Source of the DNA: Streptomyces sp. SID8352
GTDB taxonomy: Bacteria > Actinomycetota > Actinomycetes > Streptomycetales > Streptomycetaceae
Length of the DNA stretch: 64,000 bases
Direction of reading: 5' to 3'
Assembly: GCF_009862265.1 (NCBI RefSeq)
Contig: NZ_WWGX01000006.1
Span: forward strand, 124,756-188,755
Below the pieces are notes generated by a model. That model was not told the DNA's origin, searched no databases, and saw only the letters and a list, made by a program, of their open reading frames with translations. The position numbers and the translations under genes were made by a program. Positions within the stretch are counted from its first letter, which is position 1, and each line of letters opens with the position of its first letter. Below are positions 9,269 to 18,680 of the stretch, piece by piece.

Positions 9269-10122
9269 AGCGCGTCCAGATCGAGCCCGGCCGTCGCCCG
9301 TACCACGTCCTCCTGGTGCTTGAGGACGACGCCGAGGGTGTCCCGTACGAGGCCCTCGTCGAGCGTTCCGGCGCCGAGCGCCAGCAGGGTGCGGGCCCAG
9401 TCGATGGTCTCGGCCACCGACGGCGCCTTCCGCAGGTCCATCGCGCGCAGCGCGCCCACCACCCGCACCAGTGCGGCGGCGAGGGTCTCGTCGAGCCCCG
9501 GCACCCGGGTCCGCACGATCCGCCGCTCCAGCTCCTCGTCGGGGAAGTCCAGGTGGAGGAAGAGGCAGCGGCGGCGCAGTGCCTCCGACAGCTCGCGGCT
9601 CGCGTTGGAGGTGAGCACCACGAAGGGGCGGCGGGTCGCGGTGATCGTGCCCAGTTCCGGGACGGTCACCTGGAAGTCGCCGAGCACCTCCAGCAGCAGC
9701 CCCTCCACCTCGATGTCGGCCTTGTCGGTCTCGTCGACCAGCAGGACCTTGGGGTCGTCGCCGCGGATCGCGGTCAGCAGCGGCCGGGCCAGCAGGAACT
9801 CCTCGCCGAAGATGTCCGTCCGGGTCTCGTCCCAGCTCTCGTCGCGTCCGGCGCTGATCCGCAGCAACTGCTTGGCGTGGTTCCACTCGTACAGCGCCCG
9901 GGACTCGTCGACGCCCTCGTAGCACTGGAGCCGCACCAGCCGGGCGCCGCCGACCCGGGCGACGGCCTTGGCGAGTTCGGTCTTGCCGACCCCGGCCGGC
10001 CCCTCCACCAGCAGCGGCTTGCCCAGCCGGGCGGCGAGGAACACCGCCGTGGCGACGGACGGCGAGGCCAGGTATCCGGTCCCGGCGAGCCGGTCGCGGA
10101 CATCGTCGACGGAAGTGAACAC
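9265..10122 (-). CDS. MoxR-family AAA+ ATPase
   Basis: The 285-residue ATPase shows Walker A GPAGVGKTEL (41-50), Walker B KVLLVDETDKAD, sensor-1 FVVLTSNASRELSEALRRRC and the arginine finger segment. GTG at 10122 is chosen because GGAGG lies five bases before it and the product then starts MFTSVDDVRDRL, as in family members; the frame stays open to 10404 but the added Gly-rich residues look non-coding. It is coupled to the VWA gene and should remodel a protein complex with it, with ATP hydrolysis driving the change. Confidence 0.9.
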   Translation of the reverse strand: MFTSVDDVRDRLAGTGYLASPSVATAVFLAARLGKPLLVEGPAGVGKTELAKAVARVGGARLVRLQCYEGVDESRALYEWNHAKQLLRISAGRDESWDETRTDIFGEEFLLARPLLTAIRGDDPKVLLVDETDKADIEVEGLLLEVLGDFQVTVPELGTITATRRPFVVLTSNASRELSEALRRRCLFLHLDFPDEELERRIVRTRVPGLDETLAAALVRVVGALRAMDLRKAPSVAETIDWARTLLALGAGTLDEGLVRDTLGVVLKHQEDVVRATAGLDLDAL

Positions 10123-10164
10123 CGGGACCTCCAGCACGGGACGGACTCGCCAACGGGTCCTATC

Positions 10165-10174
10165 CAAGCGCTTG
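10165..10174 (-). promoter_or_regulatory. Palindrome CAAGCGCTTG upstream of the ATPase/VWA operon
   Basis: A perfect 10-base palindrome sits 43 bases before the ATPase start, next to a possible -10 element (GATAGG on the minus strand). CAAGCGCTTG cores occur in TetR-type operators of actinobacterial acyl-CoA genes (recalled, not searched), so an external TetR-like regulator is plausible. Confidence 0.4.
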
Positions 10175-10791
10175 TTCAGGCTCGCTGTCACGTGGTCGGC
10201 GCGGAAGCCCCCACCGCCCGCACCGCCCCCGCCGCCCGCACCGCCGGGCCGCGCGGGGCCCGCCGGACCGTCACCGGGTTGGCGCCCGGCGTCAGGACCG
10301 CCGAGAGCGACACCACGGCCGGCCGGACACCGGGGAACCGGCCCCGGCACCACACCGTCGGCGCGGACCATGGTGAACGGCACCACCCCCGCCGGCGCGG
10401 CCACCGCGCCCGCGCCGGTGCCGTGCGTGCACCCGGGTCGCCCCGGTCAGCCGGAGTGACTCGGAGTGGGGCCGGGGCCTGCGGCGACCGGTTCCGGGCG
10501 CGCGGCATCGCCGTCACCCTCCGTGACGGCGTCCACCCTGTGCGGCGCACGGCTCCCGGCACTACGCCTGCACCGGCGCCGCGCACGGGGCGCGGAACCC
10601 GTCCCGGGGGTGGTGCCGGACCACCCTCCCGGCCGGGATCCGGGGCTCCAGAGGGCCTGCCGGGGCACTTGCCGGGAACGGTGCTCCGCACGATCCGCCG
10701 TCCCGGCCGTCGGGGGCCGCAGGGCCATGTGCTGAACTGGGGCACGCACCGAAGATTCACCCGTACCATCCGTCCCTCCCGGGAGCCCCTC
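10175..10791. other. Divergent gene-free region
   Basis: About 600 bases between divergently transcribed units. Open frames here are Arg/Pro/Gly-rich and lack ribosome sites or family motifs; I see no gene. It must hold the promoter of the aminopeptidase, but no clear -35/-10 pair was found. Confidence 0.5.
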
Positions 10792-12096
10792 TTGAGCGTC
10801 AGCTACCGCCAGCCCGGCGTCGTCCTCACCGACCGCCGGTTCACCGTCCCCCTCGACCACGACGACCCGGCCGGGGAGACGATCGAACTCTTCGCCCGCG
10901 AGGTCGTCGCGAGCGACCGGGCCCACCGGGACGACCTGCCGTGGCTGCTCTACCTCCAGGGCGGCCCCGGATTCGGGGCGAATCGTTTCGTCGGCCGTCC
11001 GGCCTGGCTCGGCCGGGCCCTGGAGGAGTTCCGCGTACTCCTCCTCGACCAGCGCGGCACCGGCGCCTCCACCCCCGCCAACCGGCAGACCCTCCCGCTC
11101 CGCGGCGGCCCCGCCGAGCAGGCCGAACACCTCGCCCTCTTCCGCGCCGACTCCATCGTCCGCGACTGCGAGGCCGTCCGTCCCCAGGTGACCGGCGGCG
11201 CCCCGTGGACCGTCCTCGGCCAGAGCTTCGGCGGCTTCTGCACCCTCACCTACCTGTCCCTGGCGCCCGAGGGCCTGGAGACCGCCCTGATCACCGGCGG
11301 GCTGCCCTCCCTGGACGCCCACGCGGACGACGTCTACCGGGCCGCCTACCCGCGCGTCGCCCGCAAGGTCGCCGCGCACTACCACCGCTACCCCCAGGAC
11401 GTGGAGCGCGCCCGCCGCATCGCGGAACACCTGCTCACCCACGACGTGGTCCTGCCCGGCGGCTACCGGCTCACCGCGCAGGCCTTCCAGTCCCTCGGCC
11501 TCATGCTCGGCAGCGGCGACGGCAGCCACCGCCTCCACTTCCTCCTGGAGGACGCCTTCGTGCGCGCCCCCGGGGGAAGTGAGCTGTCCGACTCCTTCCA
11601 GGAGCAGGTCCGGGCCCTCCTCTCGTTCGCGGGCAACCCCCTGTACGCCCTCGTCCACGAGGCCATCTACGGCCAGGACTCCCGCCCCACCGCCTGGGCC
11701 GCCGAACGGGTCCGCGCCGAGTTCCCCGGCTTCGACGCCGAGCGGACCCTCGCCGGGGACGCGCCGCTCCTGTTCACCGGCGAGACGATCCACCCCTGGA
11801 TGTTCGACTGCGACCCGGCCCTGCGCCCGCTGCGCGAGACCGCCGAACTGCTCGCCGCCCGCACCGGCTGGACCCCCCTGTACGACCCCGCCCGCCTCGC
11901 CGCCAACGAGGTGCCAGCCGCCGCGGCCGTCTACCACGACGACATGTACGTCGAGACGTCCCACTCGCTGGCCACCGCCCGCGCCGTGCGGGGACTGCGC
12001 ACCTGGGTCACCGACGAGTTCGAGCACGACGGCGTCCGCACCGGTGGCCCCCGTGTCCTGGACCGGCTCCTCGCGCTCGCCCGCGACGAGGTCTGA
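10792..12096 (+). CDS. Proline iminopeptidase-like alpha/beta hydrolase (S33)
   Basis: This 434-residue protein carries the oxyanion-loop motif [14 protein letters not shown] (the HGGPG equivalent), the RGTG motif [12 protein letters not shown] and the nucleophile elbow GQSFGG. C-terminal residues that can supply Asp and His follow ([12 protein letters not shown]). It should release N-terminal residues, classically proline, from peptides in the cytoplasm. The frame is open far upstream; the TTG at 10792 is chosen because GGGAG lies seven bases before it and [11 protein letters not shown] is a normal start for this family, while the preceding codons look non-coding. Confidence 0.9.
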   Translation: MSVSYRQPGVVLTDRRFTVPLDHDDPAGETIELFAREVVASDRAHRDDLPWLLYLQGGPGFGANRFVGRPAWLGRALEEFRVLLLDQRGTGASTPANRQTLPLRGGPAEQAEHLALFRADSIVRDCEAVRPQVTGGAPWTVLGQSFGGFCTLTYLSLAPEGLETALITGGLPSLDAHADDVYRAAYPRVARKVAAHYHRYPQDVERARRIAEHLLTHDVVLPGGYRLTAQAFQSLGLMLGSGDGSHRLHFLLEDAFVRAPGGSELSDSFQEQVRALLSFAGNPLYALVHEAIYGQDSRPTAWAAERVRAEFPGFDAERTLAGDAPLLFTGETIHPWMFDCDPALRPLRETAELLAARTGWTPLYDPARLAANEVPAAAAVYHDDMYVETSHSLATARAVRGLRTWVTDEFEHDGVRTGGPRVLDRLLALARDEV

Positions 12097-12102
12097 ACCG
12101 GC

Positions 12103-12150
12103 GGCCGGACGGGACCGCCGGGCGCGCCCGGCGCTTTCCCCCGTCCGGCC
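12103..12150 (+). terminator. Nested hairpin terminator
   Basis: An outer 11-base inverted repeat (12103-12113 with 12140-12150) encloses an inner 7-base stem (12116-12122 with 12127-12133, loop CGCG) followed by CTTTCCC. It begins seven bases after the hydrolase stop. Confidence 0.7.
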
Positions 12151-12227
12151 CACGGCACCCCCCTGTGACCGCCCCCGGCGGCGAGCTCACCGGGAGCGGT
12201 GCCGCGGGCACCGGTTACTGTGCGGAC

Positions 12228-12971
12228 ATGACCGAGCCGACGCCCCCGCAACTCGATCCCCTGCCCGGCGACTGGCAGCGCGCCCTGGCCGTCGTCGCCC
12301 ACCCGGACGACCTGGAGTACGGCTGCTCCGCCGCCGTCGCCGCCTGGACCGACGAGGGCCGCGAGGTCTCCTACCTCCTCGTGACCCGTGGCGAGGCGGG
12401 CATCGACACCCTTCCGCCCGCCGAGTGCGGCCCCCTGCGCGAGCGCGAGCAGCGGGCCGCCGCCGCCGAGGTCGGCGTGGACCGGGTCGAGTTCCTGGAC
12501 CACGCGGACGGTGTCGTCGCCTACGGCACGGAGCTGCGCCGCGACATCGCCGCCGCGATCCGCCGCCACCGACCCGAGCTGGTCCTCACCCTCAACCACC
12601 GCGACACCTGGGGCGGCGTCGCCTGGAACACCCCGGACCACGTCGCGGTCGGCCGCGCCACGCTCGACGCGGCGGCCGACGCCGGCAACCGCTGGATCTT
12701 CCCCGAACTGGCCGAGCGGGGCCTCGACCCGTGGGACGGGGTCCGCTGGGTCGCCGTCGCGGGCTCCAGCGCCCCCACGCACGCCGTGGACGCGAGCCGG
12801 GGCCTGGAGCGCGGTGTGCGCTCCCTGCTGGCGCACCGCACCTACATCGAGGTCCTGACCGACGAGGACCCGGAGACCTACGCCCGCGGCTTCCTCCTGG
12901 GCGCCACCGAGGAGGCCGGACGGCGCTTCGGCGGCCGGCCCGCGGTCTCCTTCGAACTCTTCCCCCGGTGA
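12228..12971 (+). CDS. PIG-L/LmbE family deacetylase
   Basis: The 247-residue protein has the zinc-binding motif [11 protein letters not shown] near the N-terminus and the later His-containing motif NHRDTWGG, which define PIG-L metal-dependent N-acetyl hydrolases. Members include MshB and Mca of mycothiol metabolism and antibiotic deacetylases; this shorter protein is closest to the general group and its substrate is not evident. A TACTGT box six bases before ATG 12228 suggests a leaderless transcript; the frame extends to 12165 but without a ribosome site. Its stop overlaps the GTG of the sigma factor, implying coupled translation. Confidence 0.88.
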   Translation: MTEPTPPQLDPLPGDWQRALAVVAHPDDLEYGCSAAVAAWTDEGREVSYLLVTRGEAGIDTLPPAECGPLREREQRAAAAEVGVDRVEFLDHADGVVAYGTELRRDIAAAIRRHRPELVLTLNHRDTWGGVAWNTPDHVAVGRATLDAAADAGNRWIFPELAERGLDPWDGVRWVAVAGSSAPTHAVDASRGLERGVRSLLAHRTYIEVLTDEDPETYARGFLLGATEEAGRRFGGRPAVSFELFPR

Positions 12972-13870
12972 CCGCCGTGAGCGACGAGACCCTGCTCGCG
13001 GAGCGCTTCGAGGAGCACCGCGGACGGCTCCGGGCGGTCGCCCACCGCATGCTCGGCTCGCCCTCGGAGGCGGAGGACGCCGTCCAGGAGGCATGGCTGC
13101 GGCTGCGCCGCACGGACACCGGCGCCCTCGCGAGCCTCGGCGCCTGGCTCACCACCGTCACCGGCCGGATCTGCCTGGACCTGCTGCGCTCGCGCGCCGC
13201 CCGCCGCGAGCAGCCGATCGACGACACCTTCGTGCCCGACCCCGTGCTCCGCCCCCTCGCCCCCGCCGATCCGGAGCAGGAGGCCCTGCGCAACGACTCG
13301 GTGGGCGTCGCGCTGCTGGTCGTGCTGGAGAGCCTGGCCCCCGACGAACGGCTCGCCTTCGTCCTGCACGACATGTTCGCCGTGCCCTTCGACGACATCG
13401 CTCCCGTCGTGGAGCGCAGCCCGGCCGCCACCCGGCAACTGGCCTCGCGCGCCCGCCGCCGGGTCAGGGACGCGGGCCCGCCGCCCGACCCGGACCTCGG
13501 CCGCCAGCGCCGGGCCCTCGACGCCTTCCAGTCCGCCGCGCGCACCGGTGACTTCGAGGCGCTGGTCGCCGTCCTCCACCCCGACGTGGTGCTGCGGGCC
13601 GACGCGGGCGCCCTGGTCCGCGGCGCCGCCGGGTCCAAGACGCTGCGCGGCGCGCGGACCGTGGCCGGATCGGCACTGCTGTTCGCCCGCTACAACGCGG
13701 TGGCCCGCCGGATCGTGGTCAACGACTCGCTGGGCCTGCTCAGCGTCGTCGACGGCCGGATCGGATCGGTCCTCACCCTCACCGTCACCGACGGTCTCAT
13801 CACCGGCATATACGTCCTCGCCGACCCGGACCGCCTGGCCCGCCTGGAGGTGCCCGCCGAGCGCGGCTGA
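12968..13870 (+). CDS. ECF sigma factor with SnoaL-like C-terminal domain (SigJ/ECF41-like)
   Basis: The roughly 300-residue protein has sigma region 2 ([30 protein letters not shown]), region 4 ([43 protein letters not shown]) and an NTF2/SnoaL-like C-terminal domain of about 110 residues ending in ADPDRL. That domain replaces a separate anti-sigma factor in the ECF41 group and modulates activity. Starts at GTG 12968 or GTG 12977 ([11 protein letters not shown]) are both possible. It is translationally coupled to the PIG-L gene, so the two may respond to the same signal. ECF41 members usually recognise a promoter of their own and of a neighbouring oxidoreductase or carboxymuconolactone decarboxylase, which is not present here. 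Confidence 0.9.
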   Translation: MTAVSDETLLAERFEEHRGRLRAVAHRMLGSPSEAEDAVQEAWLRLRRTDTGALASLGAWLTTVTGRICLDLLRSRAARREQPIDDTFVPDPVLRPLAPADPEQEALRNDSVGVALLVVLESLAPDERLAFVLHDMFAVPFDDIAPVVERSPAATRQLASRARRRVRDAGPPPDPDLGRQRRALDAFQSAARTGDFEALVAVLHPDVVLRADAGALVRGAAGSKTLRGARTVAGSALLFARYNAVARRIVVNDSLGLLSVVDGRIGSVLTLTVTDGLITGIYVLADPDRLARLEVPAERG

Positions 13871-13875
13871 ACCGT

Positions 13876-13902
13876 CCGGGCACGGGTGGCCCCCGTGCCC
13901 GG
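13876..13902 (+). terminator. Hairpin terminator after sigma factor gene
   Basis: A perfect 11-base stem (CCGGGCACGGG / CCCGTGCCCGG, loop TGGCC) starts five bases after the stop codon. Confidence 0.7.
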
Positions 13903-13933
13903 GGCCGACCCCCCGTTCCCTATGCTGAACACC

Positions 13934-14764
13934 ATGGGAGAACAGGGGGCCGCCCCGGCGGAACTGCGCGGCGACTGCGCCCGGTGCTACGGACTGTGCT
14001 GCGTGGCGCTGCCGTTCGCCGCCTCGGCCGACTTCGCGGTGGACAAGGCGGCCGGGACGCCCTGCCGCAACCTGCGCGCGGACAGCCGGTGCGGCATCCA
14101 CACCGTGCTGCGCCGCGAGGGCTTCAGCGGCTGCACCGTCTACGACTGCTTCGGCGCCGGGCAGCGGGTCTCGCGGGACACCTTCGGTGGACAGGACTGG
14201 CGCACCGGCCCGCCCGGACACGCCCGCAGCATGTTCGACGTCTTCCCCGTCGTCCGCCAACTGCACGAACTGCTCTGGTACCTGACCGAGGCACTGGCCG
14301 TGCCCGCAGCCCGCTCCCTCCACGCCGAACTGCGCGGCCTGCGGGACGACACCGAGCGGCTCGCCGCCGGGACCCCCGCGGAACTGACCGCCCTGGACGT
14401 GCCCGCCCACCGGCAGCGGGTCAACGTGCTGCTGCTGCGCACCAGCGAGCTGGCCCGGCCGGACGCGCGGGGCAGGAAGAAGAACCGCCGCCACGCCGAC
14501 CTGCTGGGCGCCCGCCTCAGAGGTGCCGACCTGCGGGGCGCCGATCTGCGCGGCGCCTGCCTGATCGCCGCCGACCTCACCGGCGCGGACCTGCGGGGCG
14601 CCGACCTGATCGGCGCGGACCTGCGCGACGCCGATCTGACCGACGCCGATCTGACCGGCGCGCTCTTCCTGACCCAGCCGCAGGTCACCGCCGCCCGGGG
14701 CGGCGCGGGGACCCGGCTGCCCGGGGCGGTCGAGCGCCCCGCCCACTGGACCGGGCGCCCCTGA
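13934..14764 (+). CDS. Pentapeptide-repeat protein with Cys-rich N-terminal domain
   Basis: The 276-residue product joins two parts. Residues 1-75 hold eight cysteines including the spacing C15-x2-C18-x3-C22-C23, then C44, C53, C67 and C72, which resembles the metal- or Fe-S-binding YkgJ family. Residues about 188-245 hold roughly eleven A(D/N)LxG pentapeptide repeats ([13 protein letters not shown]), expected to form a right-handed quadrilateral beta-helix. A TATGCT box seven bases before ATG 13934 suggests a leaderless transcript; ATG 13922 is also in frame. The function is unknown. Pentapeptide proteins sometimes mimic DNA and protect gyrase, but nothing here shows that. Confidence 0.82.
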   Translation: MGEQGAAPAELRGDCARCYGLCCVALPFAASADFAVDKAAGTPCRNLRADSRCGIHTVLRREGFSGCTVYDCFGAGQRVSRDTFGGQDWRTGPPGHARSMFDVFPVVRQLHELLWYLTEALAVPAARSLHAELRGLRDDTERLAAGTPAELTALDVPAHRQRVNVLLLRTSELARPDARGRKKNRRHADLLGARLRGADLRGADLRGACLIAADLTGADLRGADLIGADLRDADLTDADLTGALFLTQPQVTAARGGAGTRLPGAVERPAHWTGRP

Positions 14765-14808
14765 CCCGCCGCCCGCGCCCGCCGCCCCTGCCCCGGCGCC
14801 CGCCGCCC

Positions 14809-14929
14809 GGGCCCCGCTCCCGTCCCGGGCCCCGTTCCCGCGCCGGGCCCCGTTCCCGCGCCGGGCCCCGTTCCCGCGCCGGGCCCCGTTCCCGCGCCGG
14901 GCCCCGTTCCCGCGCCGGGCCCCGCGTGG
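14809..14929. repeat. 18-base tandem repeat, about 6.7 copies
   Basis: The unit GGGCCCCGTTCCCGCGCC is repeated exactly five times from 14827 to 14916, preceded by one degenerate copy and followed by a partial one. It lies between the pentapeptide gene and the iron box, in DNA with no supported gene (14765-15165). The low complexity suggests replication slippage. Confidence 0.9.
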
Positions 14930-15165
14930 TCCCGGCCGTGTGCCGGACCGGTCCCGCCGGGCCGTGACGGGCGGTGCCGCTCCGTTCGCCGGGCCGGTGC
15001 CCGGCCGGCCCCCGTGCGCATCCCGCCGGGCACCGCCTCGCGATGACGCTGCCGTCATGCGCCGTCCGACGCGCACGCCCGGTGCAGCCGTGCGCCCCTC
15101 CACGCGTCGAAAGGCCCCTCCGGGATCACCGGTTCCGGTTGGCGTGCACCGCGATCTCCGCTAAG

Positions 15166-15184
15166 TTAGGCAAGCCTTACCTAA
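15166..15184 (+). promoter_or_regulatory. Iron box (DmdR/IdeR operator)
   Basis: TTAGGCAAGCCTTACCTAA is a 19-base near-palindrome matching the actinobacterial iron-box consensus (TTAGGTTAGGCTAACCTAA) at most positions. It lies 24 bases before the DUF2470 start, so the iron-dependent repressor should silence that gene when iron is plentiful. Confidence 0.85.
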
Positions 15185-15208
15185 AGAACTTGATGACGGA
15201 GGTTGGGG

Positions 15209-15937
15209 ATGGGCGAGAACGACACCTGGACGGCCGCGCCCGCCGCGGCGGAGCAGGCCCGCTCCGTGCTCGCCGCCGCGTGGTCCTGCGCGGTGACCGC
15301 CGAGTGCGGCCGCGAGGAGTTCGTCGGCGCGCACACCGTGGCCGACGACGGCCGGGTGCTGCTGCGGGTGCCGGAGGACAGCCCCCTCGTCACCGCCGCG
15401 ATCTGCGCCCCGCGCGGGGAGCCGTCCGCCGTGCTGGAGTTCGCCGACGTGGCCCCCGTTCCGGTGCGGCGCCGGGTCCGGGCCCGGCTCTGGCTGGTCG
15501 GCTGGCTGGCCGCCGAGGACGGGCACCTCGCCTTCCGGACGACCCGGGTGGTGCTGCGCCGGGCCTCCGGCGCCGTGGTCGTCGACGCCGACGAGTTCGC
15601 CGCCGCCGAACCCGACCCCCTCGCCCTGGCCGAGGCCGCGCTGCTGACCCATCTCGCCGACTGCCACGGCGAGGCGGTGGAGCGGCTCACCCGACTCGTC
15701 GACGCCCGCAGCCTGCACGGGGCGGTGCGGGTCCGTCCGCTCGCCGTCGACCGCCACGGGCTGACGCTGCGCGTCGAACGCGCCCGCGCCCACGGTGACG
15801 TACGGCTCCCCTTCCACGCCCCCGCCGACAGCGCCGCCCAGCTCACCGAGCGGATGCACGTGCTGCTCACCCAGGCGGACGCCGCCTCCTGCCACCGTGC
15901 CCGGCAGCACCACCGCCCGGAGCGCGGCCATCGCTGA
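15209..15937 (+). CDS. DUF2470 domain protein, iron-regulated, haem-utilisation-like
   Basis: The 242-residue protein has an N-terminal segment resembling the PNPOx-like fold (residues about 10-125) and a C-terminal DUF2470 domain from about 135, with the typical LTHLADCHGEAVERLTRLV start. The same two-part layout occurs in HugZ/HutZ haem-degrading or haem-storing proteins (family knowledge). The ATG at 15209 follows GGAGG by six bases. The iron box directly upstream indicates induction by iron starvation, which fits a role in recovering iron from haem. No haem transporter gene is adjacent. The exact reaction is unproven. Confidence 0.85.
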   Translation: MGENDTWTAAPAAAEQARSVLAAAWSCAVTAECGREEFVGAHTVADDGRVLLRVPEDSPLVTAAICAPRGEPSAVLEFADVAPVPVRRRVRARLWLVGWLAAEDGHLAFRTTRVVLRRASGAVVVDADEFAAAEPDPLALAEAALLTHLADCHGEAVERLTRLVDARSLHGAVRVRPLAVDRHGLTLRVERARAHGDVRLPFHAPADSAAQLTERMHVLLTQADAASCHRARQHHRPERGHR

Positions 15938-15981
15938 GCCCGGCGGGAGCCGCCCCGCGCACCGGCCGCGCCCGGCCGGGC

Positions 15982-17025
15982 CTACCAGTCGCCGTCCTCC
16001 ACCGGGGAGCCGGGGGCCTTGAGCCGGTGCACCTGGTGCGGTGCGGGCGACTGCCAGGGCTGGTGGTCGTCGCCGAGCCAGTCCCCGACCGGCTGGACGT
16101 CCGTGAGCGGCCCGGCCGGTGGGAGGTCCCGGGCGTCCTCGTCGTCGTAGGCGTACCAGGGCAGCCCGGCCCGGGTGTACGCCGCGCGGTCCGCGGGGGA
16201 GGGCGGTGCCACCTCGCCGGTGATCCGCCGCCACTGCGGGGGCGTCACCAGATGGACGAAGACCCGGCCCGCCGGGGCGTCCGCCCAGTGCTCCGCCGGA
16301 CGCTCGTCCCGGTACACCTCCTGGCGCATGGTGCCGCCGACGCCCAGCCCCATCGCGGGCGCGGCCGGACCACCGGACGGCGGCGGGGAACCCGGTGCCG
16401 CGGGAGCCGCCATGGGCGCCATGCCCGGGGGAGGGGGGCCGGCGGCGAGGGCACCGCGGGCGCGCGGCGACCGGGCCAGTCGGCGCTGCGCCGCGCGCCA
16501 GCGCTCCCGTTCCCCCTCGTTGAGCGTGAAGGACTGCAACTGCACGCCGCCCCACACCTCCTCGCCGGTCACCTGGCCCTCGACGGTCGCCCCCAGCCCC
16601 AGCGGCACCGCCACGAACTGGCGGACCGTGCCCTTCCCGGAGTTGATGCCGTCCAGCCAGGGCTGCCGGGGGAGGACCACGTAGTTCTGCGGATCACGGC
16701 GGAGCCGGTCGCTCCAGGGGCGGCCCGAGACCGCGCACACCTTGCCCACCCCGACCTGGAGCGCGGCCGGTTCCGTCGTGCCGGCGAAACTCAGCCACAT
16801 CGCCTCGCGCAGGTACATCGGCACCATCACCCCGCCGCGCGCCCGCCACTCCGGCGGCACGGTGTCGGCATGGTCCGCGACCCGGCGGACCGGGAACTCG
16901 CCGAGTCCCGGCGGCAGCGCGTACGTGCCCGCCTCGGGCAGCCGCAGCGTGCGGATGAACCGCACCGACACCCCTCCCGGCAGGCGCAGCCCGTTCCCCT
17001 CGATCCGCACCGTACTGTCGCTCAT
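15982..17025 (-). CDS. Conserved hypothetical protein with Pro/Gly-rich linker
   Basis: The 347-residue protein has no signal peptide or membrane helix. An N-terminal globular part (about 1-170) includes MYLREAMWLSF, and a C-terminal part includes HWADAPAGRVFVHLVTPPQWRRITGE. They are joined by a low-complexity linker of Pro, Gly and Ala at about 195-230. I recognise it only as a protein type found in streptomycetes. The ATG at 17025 follows AGGGGG. It converges on the DUF2470 gene with 44 bases between. Confidence 0.8.
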   Translation of the reverse strand: MSDSTVRIEGNGLRLPGGVSVRFIRTLRLPEAGTYALPPGLGEFPVRRVADHADTVPPEWRARGGVMVPMYLREAMWLSFAGTTEPAALQVGVGKVCAVSGRPWSDRLRRDPQNYVVLPRQPWLDGINSGKGTVRQFVAVPLGLGATVEGQVTGEEVWGGVQLQSFTLNEGERERWRAAQRRLARSPRARGALAAGPPPPGMAPMAAPAAPGSPPPSGGPAAPAMGLGVGGTMRQEVYRDERPAEHWADAPAGRVFVHLVTPPQWRRITGEVAPPSPADRAAYTRAGLPWYAYDDEDARDLPPAGPLTDVQPVGDWLGDDHQPWQSPAPHQVHRLKAPGSPVEDGDW

Positions 17026-17156
17026 CCCTCTGGCCCCCTGTCATCCCGTTGCGTACCGGACGCGCCGTGCCCGCCGGACCACCGTGCCGCGACTGACGTG
17101 ACTGACGCGTCGTCCGGCGCCCGTGCGTCCGGACGGGGCGCACGGGGACGTGTCCG

Positions 17157-17174
17157 CGGCGGGACGGCCCGCCG
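17157..17174 (-). terminator. Hairpin after FUSC gene
   Basis: A 7-base stem (CGGCGGG / CCCGCCG, 4-base loop) lies 36 bases past the stop of the FUSC gene. It is short but perfect. Confidence 0.45.
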
Positions 17175-17209
17175 TTCGTGCCGTGCGGCCCTCGCCGCGG
17201 CACGCTTCC

Positions 17210-18451
17210 TCACCGAGAACGAGTTCCCCGGGTGCCGCGGTTCCCCCTCCGCGGCAGACGGTCGCGCAGACCGGTCAGCCGGGGCCGGCGGTCGCGCTGC
17301 TCGCGGGTGTGCCGGTCCAGTTCCTCCAGCAGCCGGCGCGAGCGGTGCTCGGTGTCCATCTCGTCGATGATCCGGTCCACCTCGGCCAGCACCGCGCCCT
17401 GCAACTGCCACTGGCGGGGCTCGCGCCGGATCTCCGCCAGCAGCATCTCGGCCAGCCGGTTCCGGGTGGCCGTGGCCTGCCGCAGCTCGGCGGTGAGCCG
17501 GTCCTCCGCGGACTCGGCGTTGGTGCTGGCACTGCTGGTCACCAGCACCGAGAAGCTGACCACGGCGTCCGCGACCTCCGACAGCAGCCGCTCGATGACG
17601 GCTCCCGTCTCCCGGGAGAACAGCGGCTCCGGCTCGCGCTCGCGGGCCAGGTCGGTCAGGCTCCGGGCCAGGACGCGCAGCACGACGGTGCAGATCTCCA
17701 GGGTGTCCAGCCCGGTGCGCAGCACGACCCGGTTCAGCAGCCCCTCGCGGACCCGGGGGTTGAGGCGGAGGCTGTCCTCGGCCTGCCGCAGGTCCTCATC
17801 GACCCGCGCGATGTCGTGGTCCAGCCGCCGCGCCTCGTGCAACCGTTCGGCGGCCTCGTGGTGCGCGGTGCGGCCGGCCGCCTGCTCGCCCATCCGAAGC
17901 AGCAACTGCCGGACCCTGCGCGCCAGTTCCTCGATGGAACCGGCGGCCTGGTCGACCCAGACCGGAGGGGCGAGGACGAGGTTGAAGGCCAGCCCGACGG
18001 CCGCCCCGATCAGCGTCTCCACCACCCGCACCCAGGCCAGAGTCCCGTGCGCGGTCACTCCGAGCACCAGCATCGCGCTGATCGCCACCTCGGCGACGAA
18101 CTCGTCCGCCCGCACCAGATGGCCCACGCCCAGCGAGGCCACGATCACCAGGGCGAGGCTCCACCAGCTCAGCCCCACCACCGCGCTGAACGCGATCGCC
18201 ACCAGGACCCCGGCGACGACGGCGTTGACCCTGCGGACGCCGGTCTTGAGCGTGGCGTACAGGGTGACCTGCACGACCAGGAGCGCGGTGAGGGGAGCGG
18301 TGAGCGGCGCCGCCTCGGGGCTGATCCGCAGCGCGATCACATAGGCGATGGACGCGGCGGCGGCCGAACGCAGGGCCTGGACGACCGTGGGGTCCCGGTG
18401 CCAGGCGACCAGGCGTGCGGCGGACGCGGCGGCCCGGCGTGCATCCAGCAT
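17210..18451 (-). CDS. FUSC-family integral membrane protein
   Basis: The 413-residue protein has about six membrane helices in its first 170 residues (for example VNAVVAGVLVAIAFSAVVGLS) with the repeated small-residue pattern of the FUSC/aromatic-acid-exporter N-terminal domain. A long, charged, mostly helical cytoplasmic part of about 240 residues follows, rich in Arg, Glu and Leu and likely to form coiled coils. Relatives such as AaeB and YccS export aromatic acids or other small anions. No membrane-fusion partner is encoded nearby, which is normal for single-membrane bacteria. Substrate unknown. Confidence 0.85.
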   Translation of the reverse strand: MLDARRAAASAARLVAWHRDPTVVQALRSAAAASIAYVIALRISPEAAPLTAPLTALLVVQVTLYATLKTGVRRVNAVVAGVLVAIAFSAVVGLSWWSLALVIVASLGVGHLVRADEFVAEVAISAMLVLGVTAHGTLAWVRVVETLIGAAVGLAFNLVLAPPVWVDQAAGSIEELARRVRQLLLRMGEQAAGRTAHHEAAERLHEARRLDHDIARVDEDLRQAEDSLRLNPRVREGLLNRVVLRTGLDTLEICTVVLRVLARSLTDLAREREPEPLFSRETGAVIERLLSEVADAVVSFSVLVTSSASTNAESAEDRLTAELRQATATRNRLAEMLLAEIRREPRQWQLQGAVLAEVDRIIDEMDTEHRSRRLLEELDRHTREQRDRRPRLTGLRDRLPRRGNRGTRGTRSR

Positions 18452-18626
18452 CCTCGGGCGGTTCCCTTCCCCCGGCGCGTCGAACAGATCCGGACAGGAA
18501 GGTATCCGGCCGGGGGCGGCGGGGACCGCTCACGCGCCGCACGGCGCCGGACGTGTCGTGCCCCGGCACCGGGTACCGGCGCCCGGGGCGGTCGGTGCCG
18601 GAGGGACGGGACGGCCGGCGGGAGGA

Positions 18627-18642
18627 AGCCCCGTACGGGGCT
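18627..18642 (-). terminator. Hairpin terminator after FBP-domain gene
   Basis: The perfect palindrome AGCCCCGTACGGGGCT is followed on the minus strand by TCCTCCC and preceded by a second imperfect hairpin. It lies about 40 bases past the stop. Confidence 0.55.
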
Positions 18643-18680
18643 CTCGGGTGCCGGGAGCCGCGGGGTGGGGGCGTCTGCCG

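Noticed and set aside
12103..12150. Attachment site or transposon end
   Set aside because: The nested inverted repeat lies just after a stop codon, has no mobile gene beside it and fits a terminator.
14809..14929. Regular repeats that might be a CRISPR array
   Set aside because: Units are contiguous with no spacers and no cas genes are present; it is a simple tandem repeat.
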